A stretch of 64,000 nucleotides of DNA from Streptomyces tirandamycinicus (lineage in GTDB: Bacteria > Actinomycetota > Actinomycetes > Streptomycetales > Streptomycetaceae): assembly GCF_003097515.1 (NCBI RefSeq), contig NZ_CP029188.1, positions 372,001 through 436,000 of the forward strand, given 5' to 3'. The notes below the pieces were generated by a model that did not search any database, was not told where the DNA came from, and was given only the letters and a program-made list of their open reading frames with translations. This document shows, one piece after another, positions 17,328 through 26,749 of the stretch. Each line of letters opens with the position of its first letter. The stretch's first letter is position 1. The position numbers and the translations under genes were made by a program.

Positions 17328-17870
17328 CTACCGCCGGCCCCACGGCGCGCGGCGGACCGCGCGCAGGGCACGGGTGCGGCGCAGGCCGGTGAGCCGGTCC
17401 AGGTAGACCCCGCCCTCCAGGTGGTCGCACTCGTGCTGCAGGCACCGGGCGAAGAAGCCGGTGCCCTCCACCCGCACCGGCGCCCCGTCCCGTGTGACGC
17501 CCTCGACGACCGCGTGGTCGTACCGGGGCGTCCCCGCCTCGACGCCGGGCAGCGACAGACAGCCCTCCGGGCCGCGCACCACGACGCCGTCGGCGGCGAC
17601 GAGCCGCGGGTTGACCACGTGCCCGAGGCGGCGGACGTCCTCGTCGTCGGGGCAGTCGTAGACGAAGACCCGCAGCGGCACGCCGATCTGGTTGGCGGCG
17701 AGGCCCACGCCGTTCGCGGCGTACATGGTCGCGTACATGTCCTCGATCAGCCCGCCGAGGGACGGGCCGAAGTCGGTGACGGGTTCGCACGGCGCGTGCA
17801 GCACCGGATCACCGAACAGGCTCATGGCCCGGACGAGGCCGGAACTGCCGGGGATCGGACGGTTTCGCAT
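17328..17870 (-). CDS. def: peptide deformylase
   Basis: The 180-residue enzyme removes the formyl group from nascent proteins. All three family motifs are present: GVGLAANQIG (54-63), EGCLSLPG (102-109, Cys104 a metal ligand) and HECDH (146-150, two His ligands and the catalytic Glu). I chose ATG 17870 (MRNRPIPGSSG) because the frame upstream is not family-like. The basic Arg-rich tail (RALRAVRRAPWGRR) is somewhat long. Streptomyces carry several deformylases, so this may be a paralogue. Confidence 0.93.
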   Translation of the reverse strand: MRNRPIPGSSGLVRAMSLFGDPVLHAPCEPVTDFGPSLGGLIEDMYATMYAANGVGLAANQIGVPLRVFVYDCPDDEDVRRLGHVVNPRLVAADGVVVRGPEGCLSLPGVEAGTPRYDHAVVEGVTRDGAPVRVEGTGFFARCLQHECDHLEGGVYLDRLTGLRRTRALRAVRRAPWGRR

Positions 17871-17995
17871 GGCCGTAAGGGTACGTTCCGCGCATCGCGC
17901 CGGTGACCTCCGGGTTCCTGACGGAGCCGCAGTTCGGGCCGCCGCCCCGAGGTCGATAGGCTGAGCCCGGACCGACGCAAGGAGGATCAAGGACG

Positions 17996-19243
17996 ATGGC
18001 AGGACACCCTGACAACGCAGAGCCGCTGTCGCCGCGTGCCAAGCTGGCCGTGACGGCCGGCAAGGCAGCGGCGGCGGTGTCGCGCGCGGCGGGACGCGGC
18101 AGCGGATCGGTCATCGGCGGTCGGGTCGCCCTGAAACTCGACCCCGATCTGCTGACCAGGCTCGCGCAGCACCTGGACGTGATCCTGGTGTCGGCGACGA
18201 ACGGCAAGACCACCACCACCCGGCTGATCGCCGAGGCGCTGCGGGCCGCGGGCCCGGTCGTCTCCAACGCCCTCGGCGCGAACATGCCGGCCGGCATCAC
18301 CTCCGCGCTGGCGGGTGGCTCGGACGCCCGCTACGGCGTGATCGAGGTCGACGAGAAGTACCTCGCCGGGGTCGCCCGCGACACCACGCCCAAGGCCATC
18401 GCCCTGCTCAACCTCTCCCGCGACCAGCTGGACCGCGCGGCGGAGACCCGGATGCTGGCCGAGAAGTGGCGCGAGGGCCTGTCCGGCACCAAGGCCGTCG
18501 TGATCGCCAACGCCGACGACCCCCTGATCGTGTGGGCCGCGTCCTCCTCCCCCAACGTCGTCTGGGTCGCCGCCGGCCAGGAGTGGAAGGACGACGCCTG
18601 GTCCTGCCCTGCCTGCGGCGGTGTGATGCAGCGCCCCGGGGACGAGTGGTTCTGCGGCGAGTGCGGGTTCCGCCGGCCCTCGGTGACCTGGGCCCTCAGC
18701 GGTGACCACGTCCTCGACCCGCACGGTTCGGCCTGGCCGATCCACCTCCAGCTGCCGGGCCGCGCCAACAAGGCCAACGCCGCCACCTCCGCCGCCGTCG
18801 CCGCGGTCTTCGGCGTACCGCCGCAGGTCGCCCTGGAGCGCATGTACCAGGTGCAGGCCGTGGCCGGCCGGTACGACGTCGTCTCCTTCCTCGGGCGTGA
18901 CGTGCGGCTGCTGCTGGCGAAGAACCCGGCCGGCTGGCTGGAGACGTTCTCCCTCATCGACCCGCCGCCCACACCGGTGATCCTCTCCGTCAACGCGCGC
19001 GGCGCCGACGGCACCGACACCTCCTGGCTCTGGGACGTCGACTACACCCGGCTCGCCGGCCACCCGATCTTCGTGATCGGGGACCGCAAGCTGGACCTGG
19101 CCGTACGCCTGGAGGTCGCCGGCCTGGACTTCCGGGTCGTCGAGGACGTGGACGACGCGGTACGGCAGGCCCCGCCCGGGCGGATCGAGCTGATCGCCAA
19201 CTACACCGCCTTCCAGGACGTCCGCCGCCGCGTCGGCAACTGA
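17996..19243 (+). CDS. murT: MurT subunit of lipid II isoglutaminyl synthase
   Basis: The 415-residue Mur-ligase-like protein has P-loop SATNGKTTTTR (66-76), the central VIEVDEKYLAG motif, a zinc-ribbon insertion CPACGG...CGECG (about 204-223) and a C-terminal DUF1727 domain. With GatD it amidates the D-Glu of lipid II to D-isoglutamine at the inner face of the membrane, using ATP and glutamine. AAGGAGGAT precedes ATG 17996. gatD follows after 45 bp on the same strand, the invariant two-gene order. Confidence 0.95.
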   Translation: MAGHPDNAEPLSPRAKLAVTAGKAAAAVSRAAGRGSGSVIGGRVALKLDPDLLTRLAQHLDVILVSATNGKTTTTRLIAEALRAAGPVVSNALGANMPAGITSALAGGSDARYGVIEVDEKYLAGVARDTTPKAIALLNLSRDQLDRAAETRMLAEKWREGLSGTKAVVIANADDPLIVWAASSSPNVVWVAAGQEWKDDAWSCPACGGVMQRPGDEWFCGECGFRRPSVTWALSGDHVLDPHGSAWPIHLQLPGRANKANAATSAAVAAVFGVPPQVALERMYQVQAVAGRYDVVSFLGRDVRLLLAKNPAGWLETFSLIDPPPTPVILSVNARGADGTDTSWLWDVDYTRLAGHPIFVIGDRKLDLAVRLEVAGLDFRVVEDVDDAVRQAPPGRIELIANYTAFQDVRRRVGN

Positions 19244-19288
19244 CCGCCCCGACCGCACTGACCGCACTGACCGCAGAGGAACACGAGC

Positions 19289-20017
19289 ATGAGCGACAGC
19301 AGCCTGCGCCTGGTGTGGGTCTACCCCGACCTGCTCAGCACGTACGGTGACCAGGGGAACGCCCTGGTCGTGGAGCGCCGCGCGCGCCAGCGCGGCCTGG
19401 GCGTCACCCGTGTCGACGTCCGCAGCGACCAGCCGGTGCCGACGTCCGGCGACATCTACCTGATCGGCGGCGGTGAGGACCGGCCGCAGCGGCTGGCGGC
19501 CGAGCGGCTGCGCCGCGACGGCGGGCTCGCCCGGGCCGCCTCCAACGGCGCGATCATCTTCTCGGTCTGCGCCGGCTACCAGATCCTGGGCCACGAGTTC
19601 ATCAACGACCTCGGGGAGCGGGAACCGGGCCTCGGCCTGCTCGACGTGGTCTCCACCCGCGGCGATGGCGAGCGGTGCGTCGGCGACGTGCTCGCGGACA
19701 TCGACCCGCGGCTGGGCCTTCCGCAGCTCACGGGGTTCGAGAACCACCAGGGCATCACCCACCTCGGTCCCACGGCACGTCCGTTCGCCCGGACCGTCCT
19801 CGGCAAGGGCAACGGCACCGGCGACGGCACCGAGGGCGCGTACAACGACACCGTCTTCGGGACGTACATGCACGGGCCGGTGATGGCGCGCAATCCGCAG
19901 ATCGCGGATCTGCTGCTGAAGCTGGCGCTCGACGTGAACGCGCTGCCGCCCACCGACGACCGGTGGTACGAGGCGCTGCGGGCCGAGCGTATCGCCGCCG
20001 CCACCCAGCCCGCCTGA
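19289..20017 (+). CDS. gatD: GatD glutamine amidotransferase subunit
   Basis: The 242-residue class I (triad-type) glutaminase has catalytic Cys94 in FSVCAGYQIL and His195 in TYMHGPVM; YLIGGGEDRPQ is also typical. It releases ammonia from glutamine for MurT, which amidates lipid II. A Gly/Thr-rich loop (GKGNGTGDGTEG, about 172-183) is slightly extended. It is co-transcribed with murT and starts at ATG 19289 after GAGGAACACGAGC. Confidence 0.95.
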   Translation: MSDSSLRLVWVYPDLLSTYGDQGNALVVERRARQRGLGVTRVDVRSDQPVPTSGDIYLIGGGEDRPQRLAAERLRRDGGLARAASNGAIIFSVCAGYQILGHEFINDLGEREPGLGLLDVVSTRGDGERCVGDVLADIDPRLGLPQLTGFENHQGITHLGPTARPFARTVLGKGNGTGDGTEGAYNDTVFGTYMHGPVMARNPQIADLLLKLALDVNALPPTDDRWYEALRAERIAAATQPA

Positions 20018-20299
20018 GATCGGCGGCCCGGCGCCCCGTCACCGCCACCGCCACCGCCATCCAGCCGGCCCGAGAGCGGCAGCCCGGCGCCCCCGGGACC
20101 GTCTCGGGCCGGCTCCCCCGGGCCGCCCGGTCCGGGCCGCCGGGCGGGCGCCTTCGGGGCAGCCCGGGCCGTACCGGGATACGGTGTCCACTGTTCGGAC
20201 GCCCGGTTCGGCTCCCGCCCCCTGCGCCGGTAGGGTGGCAGGGATCCAACCGGACGACGTGGTCCGGGAATCGGCCCACGTTGCAAAGGTTTTCGGGCT

Positions 20300-21325
20300 A
20301 TGCGCATTGGTGTCCTCACCTCCGGCGGCGACTGCCCCGGGCTCAACGCGGTCATCCGCTCCGTCGTGCACCGCGCCGTCGTCGACCACGGCGACGAGGT
20401 GATCGGCTTCCACGACGGCTGGAAGGGCCTGCTGGAGGCCGACTACCGCAAGCTCGACCTGGACGCCGTGGCCGGTATCCTCGCCCGCGGCGGCACGATC
20501 CTCGGCTCCTCCCGGGTGCAGCCCGCGCATCTCGTCGACGGCGTCGAGCGGGCCAAGGGGCACGTCGCCGAGCTGGGCCTCGACGCGATCATCCCGATCG
20601 GCGGCGAGGGGACGCTGAAGGCCGCGAACCTGCTGGCCCAGGCCGGTCTGCCGATCGTCGGCGTGCCGAAGACCATCGACAACGACATCGCGTCGACCGA
20701 CGTCACCTTCGGCTTCGACACCGCCGTCGGCGTCGCGACCGAGGCCCTCGACCGGCTGAAGACCACCGCCGAGTCCCACCAGCGGGTGCTGATCGTCGAG
20801 GTCATGGGCCGCCACACCGGGTGGATCGCCCTGCACTCCGGTATGGCCGCCGGTGCGCACGCCATCGTCGTCCCCGAGCGCCCCTTCGACATCGAGGAGC
20901 TGGCCGGGCGGGTCGGCGCCCGGTTCGAGGCCGGCAAGCGGTTCGCGATCGTCGTGGTCGCCGAGGGCGCCAAGCCGCGGGAGGGCTCCATGGAGTTCGA
21001 CGAGGGCGGCAAGGACATGTACGGCCACGAGCGCTTCGCCGGTGTCGCCCGGCAGCTGTCCGTCGAGCTGGAGGAACGGCTCGGCAAGGAGGCCCGGCCG
21101 GTGATCCTCGGCCACGTCCAGCGCGGCGGCACGCCGACCGCGTACGACCGCGTCCTCGCCACCCGGTTCGGCTGGCACGCCGTCGAGGCGGCGCACCGGG
21201 GCGAGTTCGGCATGATGACCGCGCTGCGCGGCACGGACATCACGATGGTTCCGCTGGCGCAGGCGGTGGAGACGCTGAAGACGGTCCCGCAGGAGCGGTA
21301 CGAAGAGGCCGAGACGGTCCTCTGA
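20300..21325 (+). CDS. pfkA: 6-phosphofructokinase (ATP-dependent, mixed type)
   Basis: The 341-residue glycolytic enzyme begins MRIGVLTSGGDCPGLNAV. The catalytic TIDND motif is in GVPKTIDNDI, and HVQRGGTPTAYDR is the other substrate-binding block. The discriminating positions read GGEGT (Gly, ATP type) and PKTIDND (Lys, often in pyrophosphate types). This mixed Gly/Lys pattern is known from ATP-using actinomycete enzymes. A single gene with its own terminator; TAGGGT upstream (about 20233) may be the -10 region. Confidence 0.95.
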   Translation: MRIGVLTSGGDCPGLNAVIRSVVHRAVVDHGDEVIGFHDGWKGLLEADYRKLDLDAVAGILARGGTILGSSRVQPAHLVDGVERAKGHVAELGLDAIIPIGGEGTLKAANLLAQAGLPIVGVPKTIDNDIASTDVTFGFDTAVGVATEALDRLKTTAESHQRVLIVEVMGRHTGWIALHSGMAAGAHAIVVPERPFDIEELAGRVGARFEAGKRFAIVVVAEGAKPREGSMEFDEGGKDMYGHERFAGVARQLSVELEERLGKEARPVILGHVQRGGTPTAYDRVLATRFGWHAVEAAHRGEFGMMTALRGTDITMVPLAQAVETLKTVPQERYEEAETVL

Positions 21326-21345
21326 GAGCGGGCTCCCGAGCGGTG

Positions 21346-21383
21346 GAACCGCCCCCGGTCGCAGCGGCGGCCGGGGGCGGTTC
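21346..21383 (+). terminator. terminator hairpin after pfkA
   Basis: GAACCGCCCCCGG (21346-21358) pairs with CCGGGGGCGGTTC (21371-21383), 20 bp after the phosphofructokinase stop, followed by TCT and a short T-rich run. Confidence 0.75.
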
Positions 21384-21434
21384 TAGTCTTGCCCGGACAA
21401 CAAGCGCGAAACAGGACGTCCCAGGAGTACGCAG

Positions 21435-22394
21435 ATGGATCACAGCGGGCACGGCGAGCACGGGATGCAGACGGACCTGCCGCCGTTCACGCTGGGTAGG
21501 GGCCTGGAACTCTCCGTCGATCCGGTCTTCCTGGCCGGGTGCCTCCTGGGCCTCGCGCTCTACGGCTGGGCCGTGCTGCGGCTGCGCCGCCGCGGTGACG
21601 CCTGGCCGGTGAGCCGGACCGTCTTCTTCACCGTCGGTGTGCTGAGCATCGCGCTGGTGATGTGCACCGCGCTGAACGACTACGGCATGGTCATGTTCAG
21701 CGTGCACATGGTCCAGCACATGGTGATCAGCATGCTGTCGCCGATCCTGCTGCTGCTCGGCGCGCCGGTGACCCTGGCACTGCGCGCGCTTCCGCCGGCG
21801 GGCCGCGGCCGCACGGGCCCCCGGGAGCTGCTGCTGGCCCTGCTGCACAGCCGCTATATGAAGATCGTCACGCATCCCGCGTTCACGATCCCGATGTTCA
21901 TCGCAAGCCTGTACGGCCTCTACTTCACCCCGCTGTTCGACTTCCTGATGGGGTCCAGGGCCGGGCACATCGGGATGATGGTGCACTTCCTCGCCGTCGG
22001 GCTGGTCTTCTTCTGGCCGATCATGGGCGTGGACCCGGGTCCGCACCGCCCCGGCTATGTGATGCGGATGCTGGAGCTCTTCGCCGGCATGCCCTTCCAC
22101 GCGTTCTTCGGCATCGCGCTGATGATGGCGTCCGAGCCGATGGTGCGGGCGTACGCCGATCCTCCCGCGTCGCTGGGGATCAGCGCGCTCTCCGACCAGA
22201 ACGCCGCGGGCGGTATCGCCTGGGCGTTCAGCGAGATCCCGTCGGTGCTGGTGCTGATCGCCCTGGTGTTCCAGTGGTACCGCTCCGAGCAGCGCCAGGC
22301 CGTCCGCAAGGACCGGGCAGCGGACCGGGACGGCGACAAGGAGCTGGAGGCCTACAACGCGTATCTGGCCTCGCTCCAGGCACGCAGCCGCTGA
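21435..22394 (+). CDS. CtaG-like cytochrome c oxidase assembly protein
   Basis: The 319-residue polytopic membrane protein has a His-rich N-terminus (MDHSGHGEHGM) and conserved HMVQHMVISMLSPILLLLGAP (about 93-113), MMVHFLAVGLVFFWPIMGVDP and AGMPFHAFFGIALM. These match the caa3_CtaG family (PF09678), linked to cytochrome oxidase or copper handling. The C-terminal 40 residues are charged and cytoplasmic. AGGACGTCCCAGGAG precedes ATG 21435. Its exact function in Streptomyces is not established. Confidence 0.88.
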   Translation: MDHSGHGEHGMQTDLPPFTLGRGLELSVDPVFLAGCLLGLALYGWAVLRLRRRGDAWPVSRTVFFTVGVLSIALVMCTALNDYGMVMFSVHMVQHMVISMLSPILLLLGAPVTLALRALPPAGRGRTGPRELLLALLHSRYMKIVTHPAFTIPMFIASLYGLYFTPLFDFLMGSRAGHIGMMVHFLAVGLVFFWPIMGVDPGPHRPGYVMRMLELFAGMPFHAFFGIALMMASEPMVRAYADPPASLGISALSDQNAAGGIAWAFSEIPSVLVLIALVFQWYRSEQRQAVRKDRAADRDGDKELEAYNAYLASLQARSR

Positions 22395-22564
22395 ACGCGG
22401 CCCGCCCGTGCGGGGGCCTCCCCGCGGCGGGGGCCTCCTTCCCGGTGTGGCCGCCTCCGGCCGGAGAGTCCGGAGAGTAGCGCGCCCCCCTCGGCAGGGG
22501 TGACGATGGCTGCACGGCCCCGACCGCGGGTCCAGCCGCGGTGCCGGCCCGGAGGAGGGCGAGC

Positions 22565-22723
22565 ATGACCGGTTCCACGAAGACGATGGGTGTGCTGACC
22601 GTGGCGTCCCTGGTGGTCGTGACGGCCTACACCGCGGCGCTCGGCAGCAACGGCTGGTTGTGGTTCGCCTGGGTCGTGCTGGGGCTCGTCACGCTGGGGA
22701 TGCTGGTGTCGAAGACGACCTGA
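22565..22723 (+). CDS. small two-helix membrane protein
   Basis: A 52-residue protein (MTGSTKTMGVLTVASLVVV...) follows a strong GGAGGAGGG ribosome site. Two hydrophobic helices, VLTVASLVVVTAYTAAL and WLWFAWVVLGLVTLGMLV, are joined by a short GSNGW turn. Such tiny hypothetical proteins are common in Streptomyces, and no function is known. It lies 170 bp downstream of the CtaG-like gene. Confidence 0.75.
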   Translation: MTGSTKTMGVLTVASLVVVTAYTAALGSNGWLWFAWVVLGLVTLGMLVSKTT

Positions 22724-22734
22724 GGGCCGTGGCC

Positions 22735-23020
22735 GGTCCGGGTGCCGCGGGTCGACGGCGCCCGTGGATCGTCACCGGCACCGTGTTTCGTGAACGGCGC
22801 CCGTGGATCGTCACCGGTGCCGTGGCTCATTGACGGTTCCGTGGTTCATTGACGGTTCCGTGGATCGTCCGCGCTCGCAGATCGTGGAAGGGCCTCCGCC
22901 GCCGAGGACGCGGACCGGGTACCCGGCGCTCTCGCCATGGACCAAGGCTCCTCGCTCGCGACCCGAGCCGAACCGAACCGAACCGACTTGAGCCGAGCCG
23001 AGCCGACCCGAGCCGACCCC
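22735..23020. repeat. gene-free spacer with short direct repeats
   Basis: Two repeat families fill this spacer upstream of the acyltransferase: CGTGGATCGTCACCGG / TTCATTGACGGTTCCGTGG-type units (about 22760-22870) and 5-bp GAGCC/GAACC arrays (about 22965-23020). No gene is supported between 22724 and 23229. Confidence 0.6.
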
Positions 23021-23229
23021 ACTACGATCAGTCACCGCAGCACTCAGGTGCCCCCACCACCCATGGCGGCAGCTGAAAGGCTGTCATACAACTGAGCAAG
23101 GAGTCGGCACGCGTCCGGTCGGACCGGGACGGACGATCGGGTGCGCGGATCGACCCGCCGGGTGCAGTCACGCCGTGATCCGGCACCACCCGGTCCCTGA
23201 GCCGAATCGGCAGAGTTGGGAGCGACACC

Positions 23230-23946
23230 GTGTTCTACTACGTGCTCAAGTACGTCATCCTCGGCCCAGTGCTGCGGCTTCTGTTCCGGCCCAGGATCGA
23301 GGGGCTGGAGCACATCCCGGCGGACGGTGCTGCGATCGTCGCCGGCAACCACCTGTCGTTCTCCGACCACTTCCTGATGCCCGCCATCCTGAAGCGGCGC
23401 ATCACCTTCCTCGCCAAGGCCGAGTACTTCACCGGACCGGGCCTCAAAGGACGGCTGACGGCAGCCTTCTTCCGCAGCGCCGGGCAGATCCCGGTGGACC
23501 GTTCCGGCAAGGAGGCGGGCCAGGCGGCGATCCGCGAGGGCCTCGGCGTCCTGCGCAAGGGCGAGTTGCTCGGCATCTACCCGGAAGGCACCAGGTCGCA
23601 CGACGGCCGGCTCTACAAGGGCAAGGTCGGTGTCGCGGTGATGGCGCTCACCGCCCGGGTTCCGGTCGTGCCCTGCGCGATGGTCGGGACCTTCGAGATC
23701 CAGCCGCCGGGGCAGGTCCTGCCGAAGATCAAGCGGGTGACGATCCGCTTCGGTGAGCCGCTGGACTTCTCCCGCTACGAGGGGATGGAGAACGAGAAGG
23801 CCGTACTGCGCGCCGTGACGGACGAGATCATGTACGAGATCCTCGCCCTGTCCGGACAGCAGTACGTGGACGAGTACGCGGTGAAGGTGAAGGCCGCCCG
23901 GGCGGACGGGTCCAAGGGCGGGCGGATCCCCCGGCTGAGGCGCTGA
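23230..23946 (+). CDS. 1-acyl-sn-glycerol-3-phosphate acyltransferase (PlsC family)
   Basis: The 238-residue protein starts at GTG 23230 after GGGAGCG. The catalytic HX4D motif is NHLSFSDH (His41, Asp46); block III is IYPEGTRSHDGRLYKG and a VPVVPCAMVG block follows. It transfers an acyl chain to lysophosphatidate-type acceptors at the membrane. A second paralogue with the same layout is at 57960. The C-terminus is basic (SKGGRIPRLRR). Confidence 0.92.
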   Translation: MFYYVLKYVILGPVLRLLFRPRIEGLEHIPADGAAIVAGNHLSFSDHFLMPAILKRRITFLAKAEYFTGPGLKGRLTAAFFRSAGQIPVDRSGKEAGQAAIREGLGVLRKGELLGIYPEGTRSHDGRLYKGKVGVAVMALTARVPVVPCAMVGTFEIQPPGQVLPKIKRVTIRFGEPLDFSRYEGMENEKAVLRAVTDEIMYEILALSGQQYVDEYAVKVKAARADGSKGGRIPRLRR

Positions 23947-24063
23947 CCCGCCCGGGTGCGCCCGGCCCTGGTGCGTCCCGTGCGTCCCGCTCGGGTGCGT
24001 CCGGCCCCGATGCATCCGGCACGGGTGTCTCCCGCTCGGGTGCGTCCGGCACGAGCAGGCGTC

Positions 24064-24123
24064 CGCGCCTCGCGGGAGACGGCCGCACGTCGCGGGAGAC
24101 GGGCGCACCTCGCGGGAGACGGG
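24064..24123. repeat. 20-bp tandem repeat, three copies
   Basis: Three copies of CGCACCTCGCGGGAGACGGG (minor variation) lie downstream of both the acyltransferase and ureD (convergent). The preceding 80 bp also consist of imperfect GGTGCGTCCGGC-like units. There is no gene in 23947-24149. Confidence 0.75.
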
Positions 24124-24149
24124 CCCCCGGCGTGCCGCGCGCCCGCGGG

Positions 24150-24890
24150 TCAGCCGCCGGCGAGGTCGATCAGGGCGGCGTCGAGCAGCCGGCGCAGGCA
24201 CAGCGCGTCGGGGGCGACCGCGGTGACGAGGAACGCCGGGCCCACGAGCGGGGTGAGCACCGCGGTCTCCCCCAGGCGGCGCGGCTCCGGGGGCCGGTCG
24301 TCGAAGCCGGGGTCCACCACGAGGAGCTGACCGACCGCCCGGTGCCCGCCGAGCACGGCGCCGCCGTCCCATCCGCCGGGCGCACCCGGGCCGAAGGAGA
24401 GTTCCTGGTCCAGCAGGGGACGGCCGGCGCGGTGGACGGTGAGACGCGTGGCGAGCGTGCCGGTCTCCTCGCCGTGCCGGCCGAGGATCTGCTCCTCGCG
24501 CAGCACCAGGCGTGCCGTGGCGGCGAGTTGCACGCCCGTGCGCATCCGCAGTCCGCTGCCGCGGGCCGAGATCAGCTGCTCGGGCAGCCAGCGCAGTTCG
24601 GCGCCCTCCCCCACACCCAGCGAGATGTCGTACCCGGCGGCTCTCCGGGTGCGTCCGGGCAGCGCCACCGTGGCCGCGGCGGAGTCCATGTGGAGGCGGG
24701 CGCCTTCGCGCACGTCGGCCTCGATCGCCAGCCGGTCCCCGCCGAGCGGGGCGCTCATGGCGCCGACGACGGTGACCCTCGTGTACGCTCCGCCGGCCCG
24801 GGTGCGGCGCAGTGCCAGCGGGCCGTCGCTCTGCAGCACGGGCAGCCCGTCGCGCTCGGCGACGACCCGTGCCGTGGCCCGGACGCTCAT
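24150..24890 (-). CDS. ureD: urease accessory protein UreD
   Basis: The 246-residue protein (MSVRATARVVAERDG) resembles actinobacterial UreD: LHMDSAAATVALPG, ISLGVGEGAELRWLPEQLI and the C-terminal FLVTAVAPDALCLRRLLD. UreD scaffolds nickel delivery to apo-urease with UreF and UreG. ATG 24890 lies 7 bp after the ureG stop, so the two are coupled. The structural genes ureA, ureB and ureC are not in the window. Confidence 0.88.
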   Translation of the reverse strand: MSVRATARVVAERDGLPVLQSDGPLALRRTRAGGAYTRVTVVGAMSAPLGGDRLAIEADVREGARLHMDSAAATVALPGRTRRAAGYDISLGVGEGAELRWLPEQLISARGSGLRMRTGVQLAATARLVLREEQILGRHGEETGTLATRLTVHRAGRPLLDQELSFGPGAPGGWDGGAVLGGHRAVGQLLVVDPGFDDRPPEPRRLGETAVLTPLVGPAFLVTAVAPDALCLRRLLDAALIDLAGG

Positions 24891-24897
24891 CCGGCCG

Positions 24898-25584
24898 TCA
24901 CCCGGCGGTCCAGGCGCGGAGCCGGTCGCCCACCCACTCGGCGACCGGACGGACACCGTCGGCGCCGGTCAGCGAGGTGAACACCACGGGGAGTCCGCCC
25001 CGTTGCCGCCTGGCGTCGCGGGCCATGCGCTCCAGGTCGGAGCCCACGTACGGGGCGAGATCGGTCTTGTTGACGACGAGGAGGTCGGCGGTGGTGACAC
25101 CGGGACCGCCCTTGCGCGGGATGTCGTCGCCTCCGGCCACGTCGATGACGAAGATCTGCGCGTCCACCAGGCCCCTGGAGAAGGTGGCGGTGAGGTTGTC
25201 GCCGCCGGACTCGACCAGGATCAGATCGAGTGGCCCGACGGCGTCCTCCAGGTCCTCGACGGCCTCGAGGTTGGCGGAGATGTCGTCGCGGATCGCGGTG
25301 TGCGGGCAGGCGCCGGTCTCGACGGCCTGGATCCGCTCGGGCGGCAGGACGGCGTTGCGCAGCAGGAAGTCGGCGTCCTCCCGGGTGTAGATGTCGTTGG
25401 TGACGACGGCGATGGACAGTCGGTCGCGCAGGGTCCGGCAGAGCGCGGCGACGGTGGCGGTCTTGCCGGAGCCGACCGGTCCGCCGAGGCCGACGCGCAG
25501 GGCGCGCCGGGTGCCGTCGGGCCGTGCGGCGTCGGCGCTCACGGCCGCCGGGCCGGAGTGCTCGTGCGGGTGTCCGAGATGCAT
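24898..25584 (-). CDS. ureG: urease accessory GTPase UreG
   Basis: The 228-residue SIMIBI GTPase has P-loop [12 protein letters not shown] (about 32-43), the metal-binding [17 protein letters not shown] and [10 protein letters not shown] guanine-specificity motif. The N-terminus [11 protein letters not shown] is His-rich, as in nickel-storing UreG proteins. AAGGAG precedes ATG 25584. The frame stays open to GTG 25974, but that 130-codon extension is a repetitive Pro/Thr/Arg/His-rich stretch and is unlikely to be translated. GTP hydrolysis drives nickel insertion into urease. Confidence 0.93.
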   Translation of the reverse strand: MHLGHPHEHSGPAAVSADAARPDGTRRALRVGLGGPVGSGKTATVAALCRTLRDRLSIAVVTNDIYTREDADFLLRNAVLPPERIQAVETGACPHTAIRDDISANLEAVEDLEDAVGPLDLILVESGGDNLTATFSRGLVDAQIFVIDVAGGDDIPRKGGPGVTTADLLVVNKTDLAPYVGSDLERMARDARRQRGGLPVVFTSLTGADGVRPVAEWVGDRLRAWTAG

Positions 25585-25978
25585 GGGCGGCTCCTTCGGG
25601 GTGGTGCGGAGCGTGCGCTGCTCCGGGGTGCGTGGTCCTGGTTCCTGGCGGTCGTGGTGGGGTCGGGTGGCCGTGGGCCGGGGGTCGGGTACCGGCTCGT
25701 GGTCCGTGCGCGGCGGTCCGCGGTCCGTGGGCCGTGGGCGGTGCGCCGCGGCCCGGGCGCCGCGGTCCGTGGACCGTGCGCCGTGGGCCGTGGCGCCGTA
25801 GGGGTCGCGGTGGCCGGAGAGGCCTGCCGGGACGGGCCCGGCGTCCGGTGCGGGGCACTGCGCGGCGGAGGGCCGCCCTCGTACCGGATCTCCTCGGGTG
25901 ACACGGCGACGCGGCGGGGCGACGCGGAGGGGTGCCGTGCCGGGCATCGGGGGCGGGTGGACGTCTTCGGTCACGGCT
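25585..25978. repeat. repetitive ureF-ureG spacer
   Basis: The 394-bp gap between ureF and ureG is unusually long for this operon and is largely made of GGTCCGTGG / GCCGTGG-like units (densest at 25690-25800). No convincing gene or hairpin is seen. It separates genes that normally nearly touch, so it may be an expanded repeat insertion. Confidence 0.5.
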
Positions 25979-26707
25979 CTAGGAGGCGAACAGCCGTACC
26001 GGCCAGGAGGCGTGCTGCTCGGCGGCGATGTCCAGCAGCGGGGCCGAGGCCGCGGGGAGGGCGCCGGTGCCCCGTTCGAGGGCCTGACGGGCGGCGGTCA
26101 CCGCCTGCTCGGCGACCCGGTCCAGGTCCGGGGCCAGCCGGGCGAGGACGGCGGTGGCCTCGAAGGGGTCGAGGCTGAGCAGGCGCACGGCGGCCGTGGC
26201 GGGGCCGCCGACCGCCTCGTACACGGCGCAGTGCGCGGCGTCCTCGGGGCCGAGGCCCGCGGACCGGGCGGTGACACCCAGCACGACGGGCTGGTGCGCC
26301 CCCTTGGGCAGGGCGCGGGCAAGGTCGTCCAGTTCCGGTGACGGCCAGGCCGCGCGCGCGGCTCTCATCAGTTGCCGGCCCAGTCTCCGCCCCGCCGCGC
26401 GCAGTGCGGGCGACGGGGTGCGGGCGTCGGCGGCCGCGTCGAGTGCGAGCGGGTCCAGCCCGAGCGCGGCGGCGGCGGCCAACCCGGCGGCGGTGAGCCC
26501 CGAGGTGTGCAGCCGTCCCCGGCAGAACGCCTCGAGGTCCCGCGCGTCGCCGAGCCGGCCCGCCCGCACCGCCGCCTCGGCGCCACCCGAGTGGGCGTGA
26601 CCGCCCGCGGGGAACCGCCCGTCGGCGAGGACGAGCAGCGCGGCTCTCGCCGGGGCACCGGCCCGGGGGCCGGCCTCCTCCGCCCGGCGCGGCCCCAAGT
26701 GGCGCAC
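25979..26707 (-). CDS. ureF: urease accessory protein UreF, start uncertain
   Basis: UreF hallmarks are [60 protein letters not shown] and the C-terminal WPVRLFAS, followed by a TAG stop. UreF relays UreD and UreG on urease. Homologues usually begin just before AALLVLADG; here no in-frame start exists there, and the nearest is GTG 26707, giving 242 residues with an odd N-terminus ([13 protein letters not shown]). A GTG one frame off sits at the expected place, hinting at a small indel. ureC, normally upstream, is replaced by an opposite-strand AurF fragment. Confidence 0.82.
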   Translation of the reverse strand: MRHLGPRRAEEAGPRAGAPARAALLVLADGRFPAGGHAHSGGAEAAVRAGRLGDARDLEAFCRGRLHTSGLTAAGLAAAAALGLDPLALDAAADARTPSPALRAAGRRLGRQLMRAARAAWPSPELDDLARALPKGAHQPVVLGVTARSAGLGPEDAAHCAVYEAVGGPATAAVRLLSLDPFEATAVLARLAPDLDRVAEQAVTAARQALERGTGALPAASAPLLDIAAEQHASWPVRLFAS

Positions 26708-26749
26708 AGGGGATTGACGGCCTTGCTGACGCGCAGTCTCATAAGTCGC

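Noticed and set aside
22965..23020. Telomere- or centromere-like array of GAGCC/GAACC units
   Set aside because: The array is short, irregular and flanked by ordinary core genes; no terminal-protein or partition genes are nearby.
25585..25974. 130-residue N-terminal extension of UreG
   Set aside because: The segment is repetitive Pro/Thr/Arg/His sequence, and a strong ribosome site plus the typical His-rich UreG N-terminus occur at 25584.
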